DNA of 64,000 nucleotides from Schistocerca nitens (Eukaryota; Arthropoda; Insecta; Orthoptera; Acrididae): contig NC_064614.1 of NCBI RefSeq assembly GCF_023898315.1, positions 76,458,501-76,522,500 of the forward strand, in the 5' to 3' direction. A program made the translations under genes and the position numbers. The notes beneath the pieces are model-generated. The model made no database searches and had not been told where the DNA came from. It saw only the letters and a program-made list of their open reading frames with translations. Within the stretch, counting starts at the first letter, position 1. The number at the start of each line of letters is the position of its first letter. Below, in pieces: positions 23,908 through 34,002 of the stretch.

Positions 23908-24103
23908 AGGCTGGCCGCGGTGGTCTAGCGGTTCTAGGCGCTCAGTCCAGAGACGCGCGACTGCTACGGTCGCAGGTTCGAATCCTGCCTAAGGCATGGA
24001 TGTGTGTGATGTCCTCAGGTTAGTTAGGTTTAAGTAGTTCTAAGTTCTAGGGGACTGATGACCATAGATGTTAAGTCCCATAGTGCTCAGGGTCATTTGA
24101 ACC
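23908..24103 (+). repeat. SINE-A copy, inside LINE
   Basis: SINE-A with somewhat diverged head. Perfect 10-bp target duplications AAACTCAAGT at 23898-23907 and 24104-24113. Removing it rejoins the LINE. Confidence 0.94.
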
Positions 24104-24418
24104 AAACTCAAGTGGCAGACTCTGCAAGAGAGGCGCTCTGCATGGCGGTGTAGCTTGCTGTCCAGGTGTCGAGATGGTGCATTTCTGGATGAGAAATCGA
24201 CTATATTGTTTCCCCCTACTTATACCTCCCCAGGAGATCACGAATGTGAAATTAGAGAGATTCGAGCGCGCACGGAGGCTTTCCGGCAGTCGTTCTTCCC
24301 GCGAACCATGCGCGACTGGAACAGGAAAGGGAGGCAATGACAGTGGCACGTAAAGTGCCCTCCACCACACACCGTTGGGTGGCTTGCGGAGTATAAATGT
24401 AGATGTAGATGTAGCGGC

Positions 24419-24475
24419 CACGTGGTTCCAGACTGAAGCGCCTAGAATCACTCGGCCATACCGGCCGGCTGAAAA
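24419..24475 (-). repeat. SINE-A fragment (5' head only)
   Basis: Complement of the first 55 or so bases of SINE-A (GGCCGAGTGATTCTAGGCGC). The rest is missing. It abuts the LINE hexamer tail. Confidence 0.8.
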
Positions 24476-24479
24476 CGTA

Positions 24480-24660
24480 ACCTGTCACACAGCATCGTGC
24501 GTGGTTCGACAAGCACCAGTATGAATTTATCGTACTCCCCTTGCCCGAAGTTAAACACAATGGGAATCTTTGGGACCAACTGGATCAGGCTGTTCCGCCA
24601 TGCATCGTCAACCAAGAAAAAGAGTGCAACTGGTCTCAGCACTGTGTCGTATCCACAGAG
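24480..24660 (+). pseudogene. Tc1-like transposase C-terminal relic
   Basis: A short piece whose translation includes HQYEFIVLPLPEVKHNGNLW in one frame, close to the region before the catalytic glutamate in Tc1 transposases (usually WP..SPDLNPIENLWD). The motif is garbled by substitutions. Assignment rests on similarity to decayed copies I remember; confidence is moderate. Confidence 0.5.
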
Positions 24661-25762
24661 AAAAAGCGCCAAGCAAAGAATATCCAGTGGAGTTGGAGGG
24701 ATGACAAGGGTGCTATGACCATCGGTTGAAATGTGACCACAGTAGCATTACGTTGCATTCTTGTCAAGTGTAGTCAGTACACAGCTAGATCGAAATATGG
24801 AAAGTTACTAAGAACCAGTTCAAATTAGAGCCAATGAAAGGACAACGCGCCTTCAGCATCTAGTCGTGTTGGAGAGTGTGGTGCTCCTCGAGAGAGTCTG
24901 AGAGAAATAGAGAATTAGAGTAAGAGAGTGAGTGTACTGCAAATTGTAAAGGGAACTAGTACTGAGGAAGTGTCTCTGTCGCAGCATGGGTCCAGTAGCA
25001 GTTCACAGTGATATTCGGTATACATGGAATTGTGCCACCAAATTATTGTCTCTGTACAAAGGCGTCGTCTCTTTGTGGGTACGAAGCCCAACCTGTAAGA
25101 TTAGCGGAAGAGAACACATTTTACGAAATAAACTTCCTGCCCTTCCTGCTGAGATCATTTCAAGCTAACTTCCAGTCCTTATCTTATTTTGCAAGGAGCA
25201 ATAACTAGGTGAAGACTTCCTCTGACACTGGCCAACCGGCTAATCCACTTCTAAATAGCCCTGTCTCTCAGTCTCTGACAACACTAGCGTTTGATGTGAG
25301 GCTTCTGTAGTCGGCGTAGCTTTGACAGCCTCATTGACTCTCCACTTGTTTATCTCGCAGCGGTTCGCGCTGCAAAAGGTGGTTAGTCTCTCTATTCGTT
25401 ATATTTTCAGCCACTTTCTCCTACTCAATTAAATAACCTTTTTCTGATTTAAACCTAACCTTATTAAAAGAGCAGAAAAAGGAACAATTGAGATAAAAAA
25501 TCTGAATTGAAATTGATAACAAACTTTTTCTCAACATTTGATCCATCAATGCTTTTGACGGATGGTCACATCAATGTTACTGCACAGTGTAAATTACATC
25601 ACGAATGAACTACATAAGTGACAAATTAATAGTGAAGGTCTAAAGTTACGCTATCACTTATGATAATAAAGAAATTGCTAGATATTCCCAAGATGAGCCA
25701 GACACTTGCTGCTGACTGGCTGAAAGAAAGTGTTTTAAACTAAACTCTTTCAATACACTGTT
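24661..25762. other. unrecognised stretch
   Basis: No gene or element recognised. Short open frames on the plus strand near 24986-25208 have no motif. Confidence 0.35.
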
Positions 25763-26712
25763 GTTTTTGTGGTCTTCAGTCCAGAGAGTGGTTTGATGCA
25801 GCTCTCCACGCTACTCTATCCTGTGCAAGTTTCTTCATCTCCCAATACCTACTGGTAATTTTCACATCTGCCATCACCTGCTTTCTTTGGGATAGGAATT
25901 ATTATATTATTATTGAAGTCTGAGGGTATTTCGCCTGTCTCATACATCTTGCTCACGAGATGGTAGAGTTTTGTTCGGGCTGGCTATCCCAAGGCTGTCA
26001 ATTGTTCTAATGGAATGTGGTCTACTCCCGGGGCCTTGTTCCGACTCAGGTCTTTCAGTGCTCTGTCAAACTCTTCACGCAGTATCGTATCTCCCATTTG
26101 ATCTTCATCTACATCCTCTTCCATTTCCATAATATTGTCCTGAAATACATCGCCCTTGTATAGACCCTCTACATACTCCTTCGATCTTTCTGCTTTTCCT
26201 TCTTTGCTTAGAACTGAGTCTCCATCTGAGCTCTTGATATTCATGTAAGTGGTTCTCTTTTCTCCAAAGGTCTCTTTAATTTTCATGGAGGCAGTACCTA
26301 TCCTACCCCTAGTGAGATAAGCCTCTACATCCTTACATTTGTCCTCTAGCCGTCTCTTCTTAGCCATTTCGCACTTTCTGTCGATCTCATTTTTGAGAAG
26401 GTTGTTTTCCTTTTTGCCTGCTTCATTTACTGCATTTTTATGTTTTTTCCTTTCATCAATTAGATTCAATATATCTTCTGTTACCCAAGGATTCCTACTA
26501 GCCCTCGTCTTTTTACCTACTTGATCCTCTGCTGACTTCACCATTTCGCCCCTCAAAGCTACCCAGTCTTCTTCTACTGTATTTCTTTCCCCCATTCCTG
26601 TCAATCGTTCCTTAATTCTCTACCTGAAACTCTGTACAACCTATGGTTCTGTCAGTTTATCCCGGTCACATCTACTTTCATTCCCACCTTTTTGTAAATT
26701 CTTCAGGTTTAA
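25763..26712 (-). mobile_element. RTE-type LINE, internally deleted and 5'-truncated
   Basis: Minus-strand copy of the same RTE LINE found at 37.1-40.5 kb. The 3' end (25763-25848) is joined directly to the start of the reverse transcriptase (from about 25852), so about 1.5 kb from RCENY to the final 30 codons is missing. The 5' end stops at about 26712 within the endonuclease-RT linker. Confidence 0.88.
25984..26604 (-). pseudogene. RTE LINE linker and RT N-terminus
   Basis: 206-codon frame: MTGMGERNTVEEDW, NPWVTEDILNLIDERKKHKN, FGEKRTTYMNIKSSDG, then LKDLSRNKAPGVDHIPLE, the start of the RT domain. It matches the RTE copy at 38100-38750 residue for residue with scattered changes. Palm motifs A, B and C were removed by the internal deletion, so no polymerase can be made. 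Confidence 0.88.
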
Positions 26713-27079
26713 TAAACAGTTCATAACCAATACACTGTAGTACAAAATTTCCTGCTGCAGACTGGGATGTCATCGAAGCTGTAGAGATGATAATTATTCA
26801 GGGCCACAAAGAAACAAAATATTAATAATGAAACTATCCATCACAAGGTGGACAGCTCAGTGCTGGTGTAGGACGTAACTGAAATTTCAGAATAAATAAG
26901 TGAAATTGACTGGAAATTTTCTCACTATTTAATTACTGAAGCTTCCAAATAAAATTTCAGTGTCAAGTGTTGAATTTTCTTTAGTCTGAATAATTTTACA
27001 GTTTTATCGCTACGCCGTGATGCTTTAGCGTTACTGTCCCCCTTCCCCACTTCCGTATCTTTTCTCTGCCCGTTATATA
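26713..27079. other. unrecognised AT-rich stretch
   Basis: Nothing recognised between the RTE fragment and the CG-dense segment. Confidence 0.35.
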
Positions 27080-27480
27080 GGACAGTTGACCGCTGTTAAG
27101 TCAATGAGCTGCGATCGACCGCAGAGTTTTACGGCCGCTTCACGGAAAACTCCAATCCTCTCACGGCCGTGTAAGAGGCGGCCGTTGCGGAGTCCATTGG
27201 GGGCTGAATTCACTCCGTGGTGCGCTTACGGCCGCGCCCGGCCGCCCCTCGGAAGCCGGCGCTTAGGGCGCGCATTGTCCGCGGCGCCACTGTCTCCGCG
27301 CCGTAACCCCCGCGACGCCTCTGTCCGGCGTCCGCCGTAACGCCGATCGTCGTCAGCGACGCCGTAAAGCCGCGTTAACGACCCCCGCGCGACGCCGACA
27401 CACCCGCCGCACAATTGCGCCACTAAATTCCGCAACAAGAACCGCTCGCCGCTCCAGCGGCAGTGTCTGCAAACGGATAC
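27080..27480. other. CG-dense segment, possible CpG island
   Basis: Abruptly GC-rich with very frequent CG dinucleotides, unlike its flanks. It includes repeated GGCCG and CGCCG cores. Open frames here (84 and 70 codons) are Arg/Pro-rich by composition and not convincing proteins. It could be a promoter-type CpG island of an unannotated gene or a GC-rich repeat. No TATA or initiator could be fixed. Confidence 0.4.
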
Positions 27481-27885
27481 GTCCCGCTTTTGCCAGTGTA
27501 CGGAAACTGGAGACAGGAGTTAGGTCTGACTGTGGAACGGCAAGTACGGACCGTGGTAGACTTGAAAAGATTACGCAGGTATCAGGGTGAGAGAACCGCT
27601 ATAAAATTATTACGCAGTAGGATCTGCAAGTAACCGCCGTGTATACTCTGACAATTTTGTGTCGTCGTTGCCACTGTAGCGTTTTGCACTGTTGGTAGCA
27701 AGGAGGAAGACGTTTGGTATTCTCTTTTTACAACACAACTGCACACACGTATTAACAGGGCTCTTTTTTAACAAGAACCAGAAGTTATTTATCTTTAAAC
27801 TAGTCATTGTGGTACAGCCTCTTGCATGTTAGTCCACGTTAGCCTCACTACTGGTGAAGTACAAGTCCCACTATAAACACTACAC
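27481..27885. other. unrecognised stretch
   Basis: No recognisable coding or repeat structure. It begins the flank of the LINE 3' end. Confidence 0.3.
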
Positions 27886-27889
27886 TCTC

Positions 27890-28729
27890 ATAGCCGATGA
27901 CATGCAGATCCTATACGACTTGATCCCCTTCCTGCACCTTCTCCTTTTCCTCTAAGGGATACGGATCCTTTACACCTCCCGCAAGCTCGATCCCCCACAC
28001 CTGCTTGTCTCTCCCATCCTCTCCCATCCCCGCCCGCTGCCGACCCTATATTTTTGCATCCCACCTGCTCTCCTTCTTCACGCCCTCCATACCCTTTCCC
28101 AAGGTGGCTTCTGCAAAGTCCTCCTCCCTGATGATGTCCTGTCCATCTACCACTCCTACCAGCTTTGACTCTCCCCTCCTGTTCCCCTCTTTCTTCCCCC
28201 AGGGCTCCCTCCCTCCCTCCTCACCTTACAACAACCCCCCTCTTTCCCACGTCTCCCACTTCCACCCCTCTCCCCAGGCTTCCAACCCCCCTCTCTTCTC
28301 CCACCAACTCTCCATTCTTTCTCCCACTGTCTCCACCCCCCCCCCCCCTTTCCGCCCTCCTACCTCTCCCTTTGACCTGGAGGCCGGCCCCCCTCTCCTT
28401 CATCAGTGTGAGTGCTTTGCTCATGATCGTCGCCAGTGTTTTCCATGCGTCAGTCCGTTTGTGTATAGTGTCTTCATCAGTGTATTCTCCTACATTCGTG
28501 TCTTCACCTGGACGGCTTCATCTGTTCTCAACTGGTGCCACCCTTCATTACAGTGTCTTGTGTCGAACGACTTCTGATCTCTTATGCAGTGTTCATCTTG
28601 TGTTCACCATCTTTTCTATGCCTTCCATGTATTTATGTTGTGTCTTTTGGCCGAAGAGCGGCGTATGTCGGCCGCTGCCAGCCCGCCTCAGCTGAGGCAT
28701 GAAATTACAATAAAGGAAAAAAGAAATAG
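27890..28729 (+). mobile_element. LINE 3' end with pyrimidine-rich 3' UTR
   Basis: It starts with a coding remnant reading MQILYDLIPFLHLLL and, after a stop, HLLVSPILSHP and LHTLSQGGFCK. A long C/T-rich 3' UTR follows (28150-28400), then a conserved terminal block (GGCCGAAGAGCGGCGTATG, GCTGAGGCATGAAATTACAA), an AATAAAG signal and a short A-rich tail at 28708-28729. I recognise the terminal block as a common grasshopper LINE 3' end. The 190- and 176-codon frames in the C-rich part are composition artefacts. Confidence 0.72.
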
Positions 28730-28814
28730 CCAGTGACGCGAACTGACAGCCACAAACTAGAATTGTGACTCAGCTAGTAACTGGGCTGGCTGCGATTGCG
28801 ACTGACTCTGTATG

Positions 28815-29015
28815 GCTGGCCGAAGTGGCCGTGCGGTTCTAGGCGCTGCAGTCTGGAACCGCAAGACCGCTACGGTCGCAGGTTCGAATCCTGCCTCGGG
28901 CATGGATGTTTGTGATGTCCTTAGGTTAGTTAGGTTTAACTAGTTCTAAGTTCTAGGGGACTAATGACCTCAGCAGTTGAGTCCCATAGTGCTCAGACCC
29001 ATTTGAACCATTTTT
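28815..29015 (+). repeat. SINE-A copy
   Basis: Full-length, with 12-bp perfect target duplications TGACTCTGTATG at 28803-28814 and 29016-29027. The surrounding sequence (28740-29250) has repeated ACTG motifs and may be part of another, unidentified repeat. Confidence 0.94.
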
Positions 29016-29249
29016 TGACTCTGTATGCGACTGGGTTGACTGTCTGTGACTAACTGGGACTGCAACTGGCTCTCCGGACCACGGCGGCGATCTAAATACT
29101 TGCAGTTGAAGGACGTTGGCAGCGCGTTACTTGTGAGTCTGTACTTTGCCTCTCTCCTGATAGGTGTGCTTGCTCCAGCACCTACAATCGATCTTCTCGC
29201 AACCTCTTTGCTAACAGGTGTGCTGGCGACAGCTTATGCCAGCACAGAC

Positions 29250-30427
29250 AATATGACTAAATTTTCTTTGAGACACATGAGTGTGCCATTACACTGTCGA
29301 ATGGCGCACGGGAAAACGTGCATTTAAATCGTTCTGTGCGAGCTCTGATATATCTCAGTTTATTACGATAATAATTTCCCCCCATGTTGGTGGCCGCCAA
29401 CAAAATAATTTCCCTATCAAAGGAGAAATTTGGTGACCGGAATTCCACGAGAAGACGCTGCCGCGACAAAAACCGCCTGTGGATTTATGATTGCCATCCC
29501 TATTCACATATCACGTGCGTCGCACTCTCTTCCCTATTTCGCGGCAGTACACAACGAGTCGCACTCCTCTGAACTTTTTTTGATGTCCTCTGTCAGCCCC
29601 ACCTGACCGATCCCACACCGCACATCAGTACTCGAGAAGAGGGGGTGACAAGCGTAATGTTAACAGTGTCTTTATTGAACCCTTTACATTTTCTAAGTAT
29701 TCTGCCAATATATCGCAGTATTAGTTTGCTTTCCCCATAACATTATCTTAATGATTCTCCTATTTAAGTTATTCGTAACTGTAAAACAATGGTATTTAAA
29801 TGAATTTGTAGCCCTTAGATTGTTGTGATTTATCTTGTAACCGGAATTTAGCGGATTTCTATCAGTACTCGTGCTGATAAGCTCACAGTTCTCATGATTT
29901 AAAATTTTGCACCACATAGATATCATGTATAAATCATTTTGCAACTCGTTTGATCATCTTACAACACTACATCACGGTAAATAACAGCATCAATCATTCT
30001 AAGGGGACTCCTCAGAGTGTCACCTAAATTGTTTATGTACATCAAGAACAGCACATGGCCTATAACACTTCCATGAGGAACGCCAGATATTACTTGAGTT
30101 CTACTCGATGACTTTCCGTTAATTACTACGAATTGTGACCTTTCTAACATGAAGTCACGAATTCAGTGATAACACCGCGATATAGAGCAAGGTTTGTTTC
30201 GTAAGAAAGGTATTTCCTCAACCGTAGCGCTATTTGTCAGTAAATCGTTTCTTCGAGGTAATTCATATTGTTCGGGCACAGTATATGCTACAAAATCCTA
30301 TAGCAAATCGACGTTAACGATAAGGGTCTGTAATTCAATGGATTACCGGTACTTCTTTTTCTTTTCTTGGGTGATAGTGTAATTTGTGCAACTTTCGAAT
30401 CTTTACCTAAAGATCGAGCGGTTTATA
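29250..30427 (-). pseudogene. LINE-X reverse transcriptase, decayed
   Basis: Read from 30427 down: YRPLSLTSICY near 30330; RSQFVVINGKSSSRTQVISG then VPHGSVIGHVLFLMYINNL (the RT B-motif region, 30150-30010); a degraded FADD box near 29990 (MIDAVIYRD); WCKILNHENCELIS and NPLNSGYKINHNNL near 29900-29790; and a C-terminal segment at 29469-29257 (RYIRARTERFKCTFSRAPFD). Stops and frameshifts occur throughout. The catalytic FADD is lost, so this copy is dead. Confidence 0.82.
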
Positions 30428-31849
30428 CACTCCTGGAAATGGAAAAAAGAACACATTGACACCGGTGTGTCAGACCCTCCATACTTGCTCCGGACACTGC
30501 GAGAGGGCTGTACAAGCAATGATCACACGCACGGCACAGCGGACACACCAGGAACCGCGGTGTTGGCCGTCGAATGGCGCTAGCTGCGCAGCATTTGTGC
30601 ACCGCCGCCGTCAGTGTCAGCCAGTTTGCCGTGGCATACGGAGCTCCATCGCAGTCTTTAACACTGGTAGCATGCCGCGACAGCGTGGACGTGAACCGTA
30701 TGTGCAGTTGACGGACTTTGAGCGAGGGCGTATAGTGGGCATGCGGGAGGCCGGGTGGACGTACCGCCGAATTGCTCAACACGTGGGGCGTGAGGTCTCC
30801 ACAGTACATCGATGTTGTCGCCAGTGGTCGGAGGAAGGTGCACGTGCCCGTCGACCTGGGACCGGACCGCAGCGACGCACGGATGCACGCCAAGACCGTA
30901 GAATCCTACGCAGTGCCGTAGGGGACCGCACCGCCACTTCCCAGCAAATTAGGGACACTGTTGCTCCTGGGGTATCGGCGAGGACCATTCGCAACCGTCT
31001 CCATGAAGCTGGGCTACGGTCCCGCACACCGCTAGGCCGTCTTCCGCTCACGCCCCAACATCGTGCAGCCCGCCTCCAGTGGTGTCGCGACAGGCGCGAA
31101 TGGAGGGACGAATGGAGACGTGTCGTCTTCAGCGATGAGAGTCGCTTCTGCCTTGGTGCCAATGATGGTCGTATGCGTGTTTGGCGCCGTGCAGGTGAGC
31201 GCCACAATCAGGACTGCATACGACCGAGGCACACAGGGCCAACACCCGGCATCATGGTTTGGGGAGCGATCTCCTACACTGGCCGTATACCACTGGTGAT
31301 CGTCGAGGGGACACTGAATAGTGCACGGTACATCCAAACCGTCATCGAACCCATCGTTCTACCATTCCTAGACCGGCAAGGGAACTTGCTGTTCCAACAG
31401 GACAATGCACGTCCGCATGTATCCCGTGCCACCCAACGTGCTCTAGAAGGTGTAAGTCAACTACCCTTGCCAGCAAGATCTCCGGATGTGTCCCCCATTG
31501 AGCATGTTTGGGACTGGATGAAGCGTCGTCTCACGCGGTCTGCACGTCCGGCACGAACGCTGGTCCAACTGAGGCGCCAGGTGGAAATGGCATGGCAAGC
31601 CGTTCCACAGGACTACATCCAGCATCTCTACGATCGTCTCCATGGGAGAATAGCAGCCTGCATTGCTGCGAAAGGTGGATATACACTGTACTAGTGGCGA
31701 CATTGTGCATGCTCTGTTGCCTGTGTCTATGTGCCTGTGGTTCTGTCAGTGTGATCATGTGATGTATCTGACCCCAGGAATGTGTCAATAAAGTTTCCCC
31801 TTCCTGGGACAATGAATTCACGGTGTTCTTGTTTCAATTTCCAGGAGTG
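30428..31849 (+). mobile_element. Tc1-like transposon, copy C
   Basis: 1422 bp, TA flanks at 30426-30427 and 31850-31851, both terminal repeats intact (CACTCCTGGAAATGGAAA and the complement of CACTCCTGGAAATTGAAA). Inserted into the LINE-X reverse transcriptase region. One of two copies with an unbroken transposase. Confidence 0.96.
30672..31694 (+). CDS. Tc1-like transposase, intact frame, 340 residues
   Basis: Cut-and-paste DNA transposase that would bind the terminal repeats and cut at TA. Residues 10-55 form a homeodomain-like helix-turn-helix (ERGRIVGMREAGWTYRRIAQ), 60-115 a second DNA-binding domain with RRPGTGPQRRT, and 150-285 the DDE domain: D155 in FSDESRF, D244 in QQDNARPH, E277 in SPIEHVWD. 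I count 32 residues between D244 and E277, not the 34 of classic Tc1. Start chosen at MPRQRGREPY, standard family length; the frame is open for 72 more codons upstream (ATG at 30456), probably leader. Changes against sister copies include Trp266 to Leu and Leu273 to Val near the catalytic glutamate, which may impair activity. No introns; polyadenylation signal near 31790. Confidence 0.93.
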   Translation: MPRQRGREPYVQLTDFERGRIVGMREAGWTYRRIAQHVGREVSTVHRCCRQWSEEGARARRPGTGPQRRTDARQDRRILRSAVGDRTATSQQIRDTVAPGVSARTIRNRLHEAGLRSRTPLGRLPLTPQHRAARLQWCRDRREWRDEWRRVVFSDESRFCLGANDGRMRVWRRAGERHNQDCIRPRHTGPTPGIMVWGAISYTGRIPLVIVEGTLNSARYIQTVIEPIVLPFLDRQGNLLFQQDNARPHVSRATQRALEGVSQLPLPARSPDVSPIEHVWDWMKRRLTRSARPARTLVQLRRQVEMAWQAVPQDYIQHLYDRLHGRIAACIAAKGGYTLY

Positions 31850-32117
31850 TATGATTGTTAAGTATGGAGCTATTTTATCATAATACTCTGAAACCAACAC
31901 AACTGGTAAACAATCTGGACCAGAGGCCCTGTCTCATGAAGTGATTGAGACTGCTTCGCTACACCTAGGATATCCAATTCTGAGTTACTTATGTTAGCAG
32001 TTGATCTAGATTCAAATTCTGGAATATTTACTTCGTCTTCTTTGGTGCCATCAGTGACATCACTATTGTTATTGCGCTGTGAAGGTATTGACTGCGTCTT
32101 GCTTGTGGTATACTATA
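31850..32117 (-). pseudogene. LINE-X linker between endonuclease and RT
   Basis: The minus-strand translation gives DVTDGTKEDEVNIPEFESRS and TANISNSELDILGVAKQ, the spacer that precedes the RT domain in this LINE. It lies between the two nested transposons and joins the RT at 30427 and the endonuclease at 34003 once they are removed. Confidence 0.75.
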
Positions 32118-34002
32118 CAGGGTGGTCCATTGATGGTGACCGGGCCGAATCTCTCACGAAATAAGCATTAAACGAAAAAACTACAGAGAACGAAACTCGT
32201 CTAGCATGAAGGGGGAAACCAGATGGCGCTATGGTCGGCCGGCTAGATGGCGCTGCCATAGGTCAAACGGATATCTATTGCGTTTTTTAAAATAGGAACC
32301 CCCATTTTTTATTACATATTCTTGTAGTACGTAAAGAAATATGAATGTTTTAGTTGGACCTATTTTTTCACTTCGTGATAGATGGGGCTGTAGTAGTCAC
32401 ACAAGTATAAGCTCGTGGTATCACGTAACATTCCGCCAGTGCGGACGGTATTTGCTTCGTGATACATTCCCCTTGTTAAAATGGACCGTTTAACAATTGC
32501 GGAAAAGTCGATATCGTGTTGATGTATGACTTTTGTGATCAAAATGCCCAACGGGCGTGTGCTATGTATGCTGCACAGTATCCTGGACGACATGATCCAA
32601 GTGTCCGAACCGTTCGCCGGATAGTTACGTTACTTAAGGAAACAGGAAGTGTTCAGCCGCATGTGAACCGTCAACCACGACCTGCGACAAATGATGATGC
32701 CCTAGTAGGTGTTTTAGCTGCTGTTGCGGTTAATCCGCACATCAGTAGCAGACAAATTACGCGAGAATCGGGAATCTCGAAAACGTCGGTTTTGAGAATG
32801 CTACGTCAACATCGATTGCACCCGAACCATATTTCTATGCACTAGGAATTGCATGGCGACGACTTTGAACGTCGTGTACAGTTCTGCCACTGGGCACAAC
32901 AGAAATTACGGGACGATGATAGATTTTTTGCACGCTTTCTATTTAGCGACGAAGCCTCATTCACCAACATCGGTAACGTAAACCAGCATAGTATGCACTG
33001 TTGGGCAACGGAAAATCCACTATGGCTGCGATTAAGTGGAACATCCGCGACGTCGGCGGGTTAATGTATGCTGGGGAATTATAGGAGGAAGGATAATTAT
33101 CGATGACAATCTAAATGGTGCAATGTATGCTGATTTCCTACGTAATGTTCTACCGATGTTACTACAAGATGTTTCACTGCATGACAGAATGGCAATGTAG
33201 TTCCAACATGGTGGATGTCCGGCACACAGCTCGCGAGCGGTTGAAGTGGTATTGAATAGCATATTTGATGACAGGTGGATTGGTCGTCGAAGCACCATGA
33301 CATGGCCCGCACGTTCACCGGATCTGACGTCCCCGGATTTCCTTCTGTGGGGAACGTGGAATGATATTTGCTATCGTGATCCACCGACAACGCCTGACAA
33401 CATGCGTCAGCGCATTGTCAATGCATGTGCGAACGTTACGGAAGGCGAAATACTCGCTGTTGAGAGCAATGTCGTTACAGGTATTTCCAAATGCATTGTG
33501 GTTGTCGGACATCACTTTGAGCATTTATTGCATTAATGTGGTATTTACAGGCAATCACGCTGTAACAGCATGCGTTCTCAGAAATGATAAGTTCACAAAG
33601 GTACATGTATGACATAGGAACAATCGAAATAAAATGTTCAAACACACCTACGTTCTGTATTTTAATTTCAAAAACCTACCGGTTACCAACTTTTCGACTA
33701 AAACTGTGAGCCATATGTTTGTGACTGTTACAGCGCCATCTGTCACAAAGCGAAAAAGTGATCCAACTAAAACATGCATATTTCTTTACGTACTACACCA
33801 ATATGTAATAAAAAATGAGGGTTCCTATTTTAATAAACGCAGTTGATATCCGTTTGACCTCTGGCAGCGCCATCTAGCCTGCCACTCATAGCACCATCTG
33901 GTTTTCCCCTTCAAGCTAGACAAGTTTCGTTCTTCGTAGTTTTTTCGTTTGACGCTTATTTCTTGAGATATTTGGCCCGGTCACGATCAATGGACCGCCT
34001 TG
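32118..34002 (+). mobile_element. long-TIR transposon (mariner-related), 1.9 kb
   Basis: Flanked by TA. The ends (CAGGGTGGTCCATTGATGGT and the complement of CAAGGCGGTCCATTGATCGT) start inverted arms of about 300 bp, 32118 to about 32415 and about 33705-34002, with scattered mismatches. One transposase pseudogene lies between. The transposase type matches the element at 21357-23314. Confidence 0.88.
32481..33536 (+). pseudogene. mariner-related transposase with Asp-to-Gly in the active site
   Basis: N-terminus MDRLTIAEK, then a one-base shift near 32510; DFCDQNAQRACAMYAAQYPG and RTVRRIVTLLKETGSV form helix-turn-helix regions. FARFLFSDEASF (about 32930-32965) has the first catalytic aspartate. 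FQHGGCPAH (33200) has Gly where the family has Asp (HDG), next to a TAG replacing Trp at 33198-33200. ARSPDLTSPDFLLWGTW (33308-33358) holds the last aspartate. The gene ends CIVVVGHHFEHLLH. Stops also occur at 32843 and 33062. The enzyme is dead. Confidence 0.87.

Larger units (their letters stand above)
23325..24418 (+). mobile_element. LINE 3' half (CR1/Jockey-like)
   Basis: 5'-truncated non-LTR retrotransposon. It carries part of the reverse transcriptase and a 3' UTR ending in the repeated hexamer TGTAGA near 24400-24418. A SINE splits it at 23908-24103. It is probably the same clade as LINE-X at 29-36 kb. Confidence 0.85.

Noticed and set aside
28005..28695. 190- and 176-codon overlapping frames rich in Pro and Ser
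   Set aside because: Two overlapping frames in C/T-rich DNA with homopolymers; composition explains them, and the region reads as a LINE 3' UTR.
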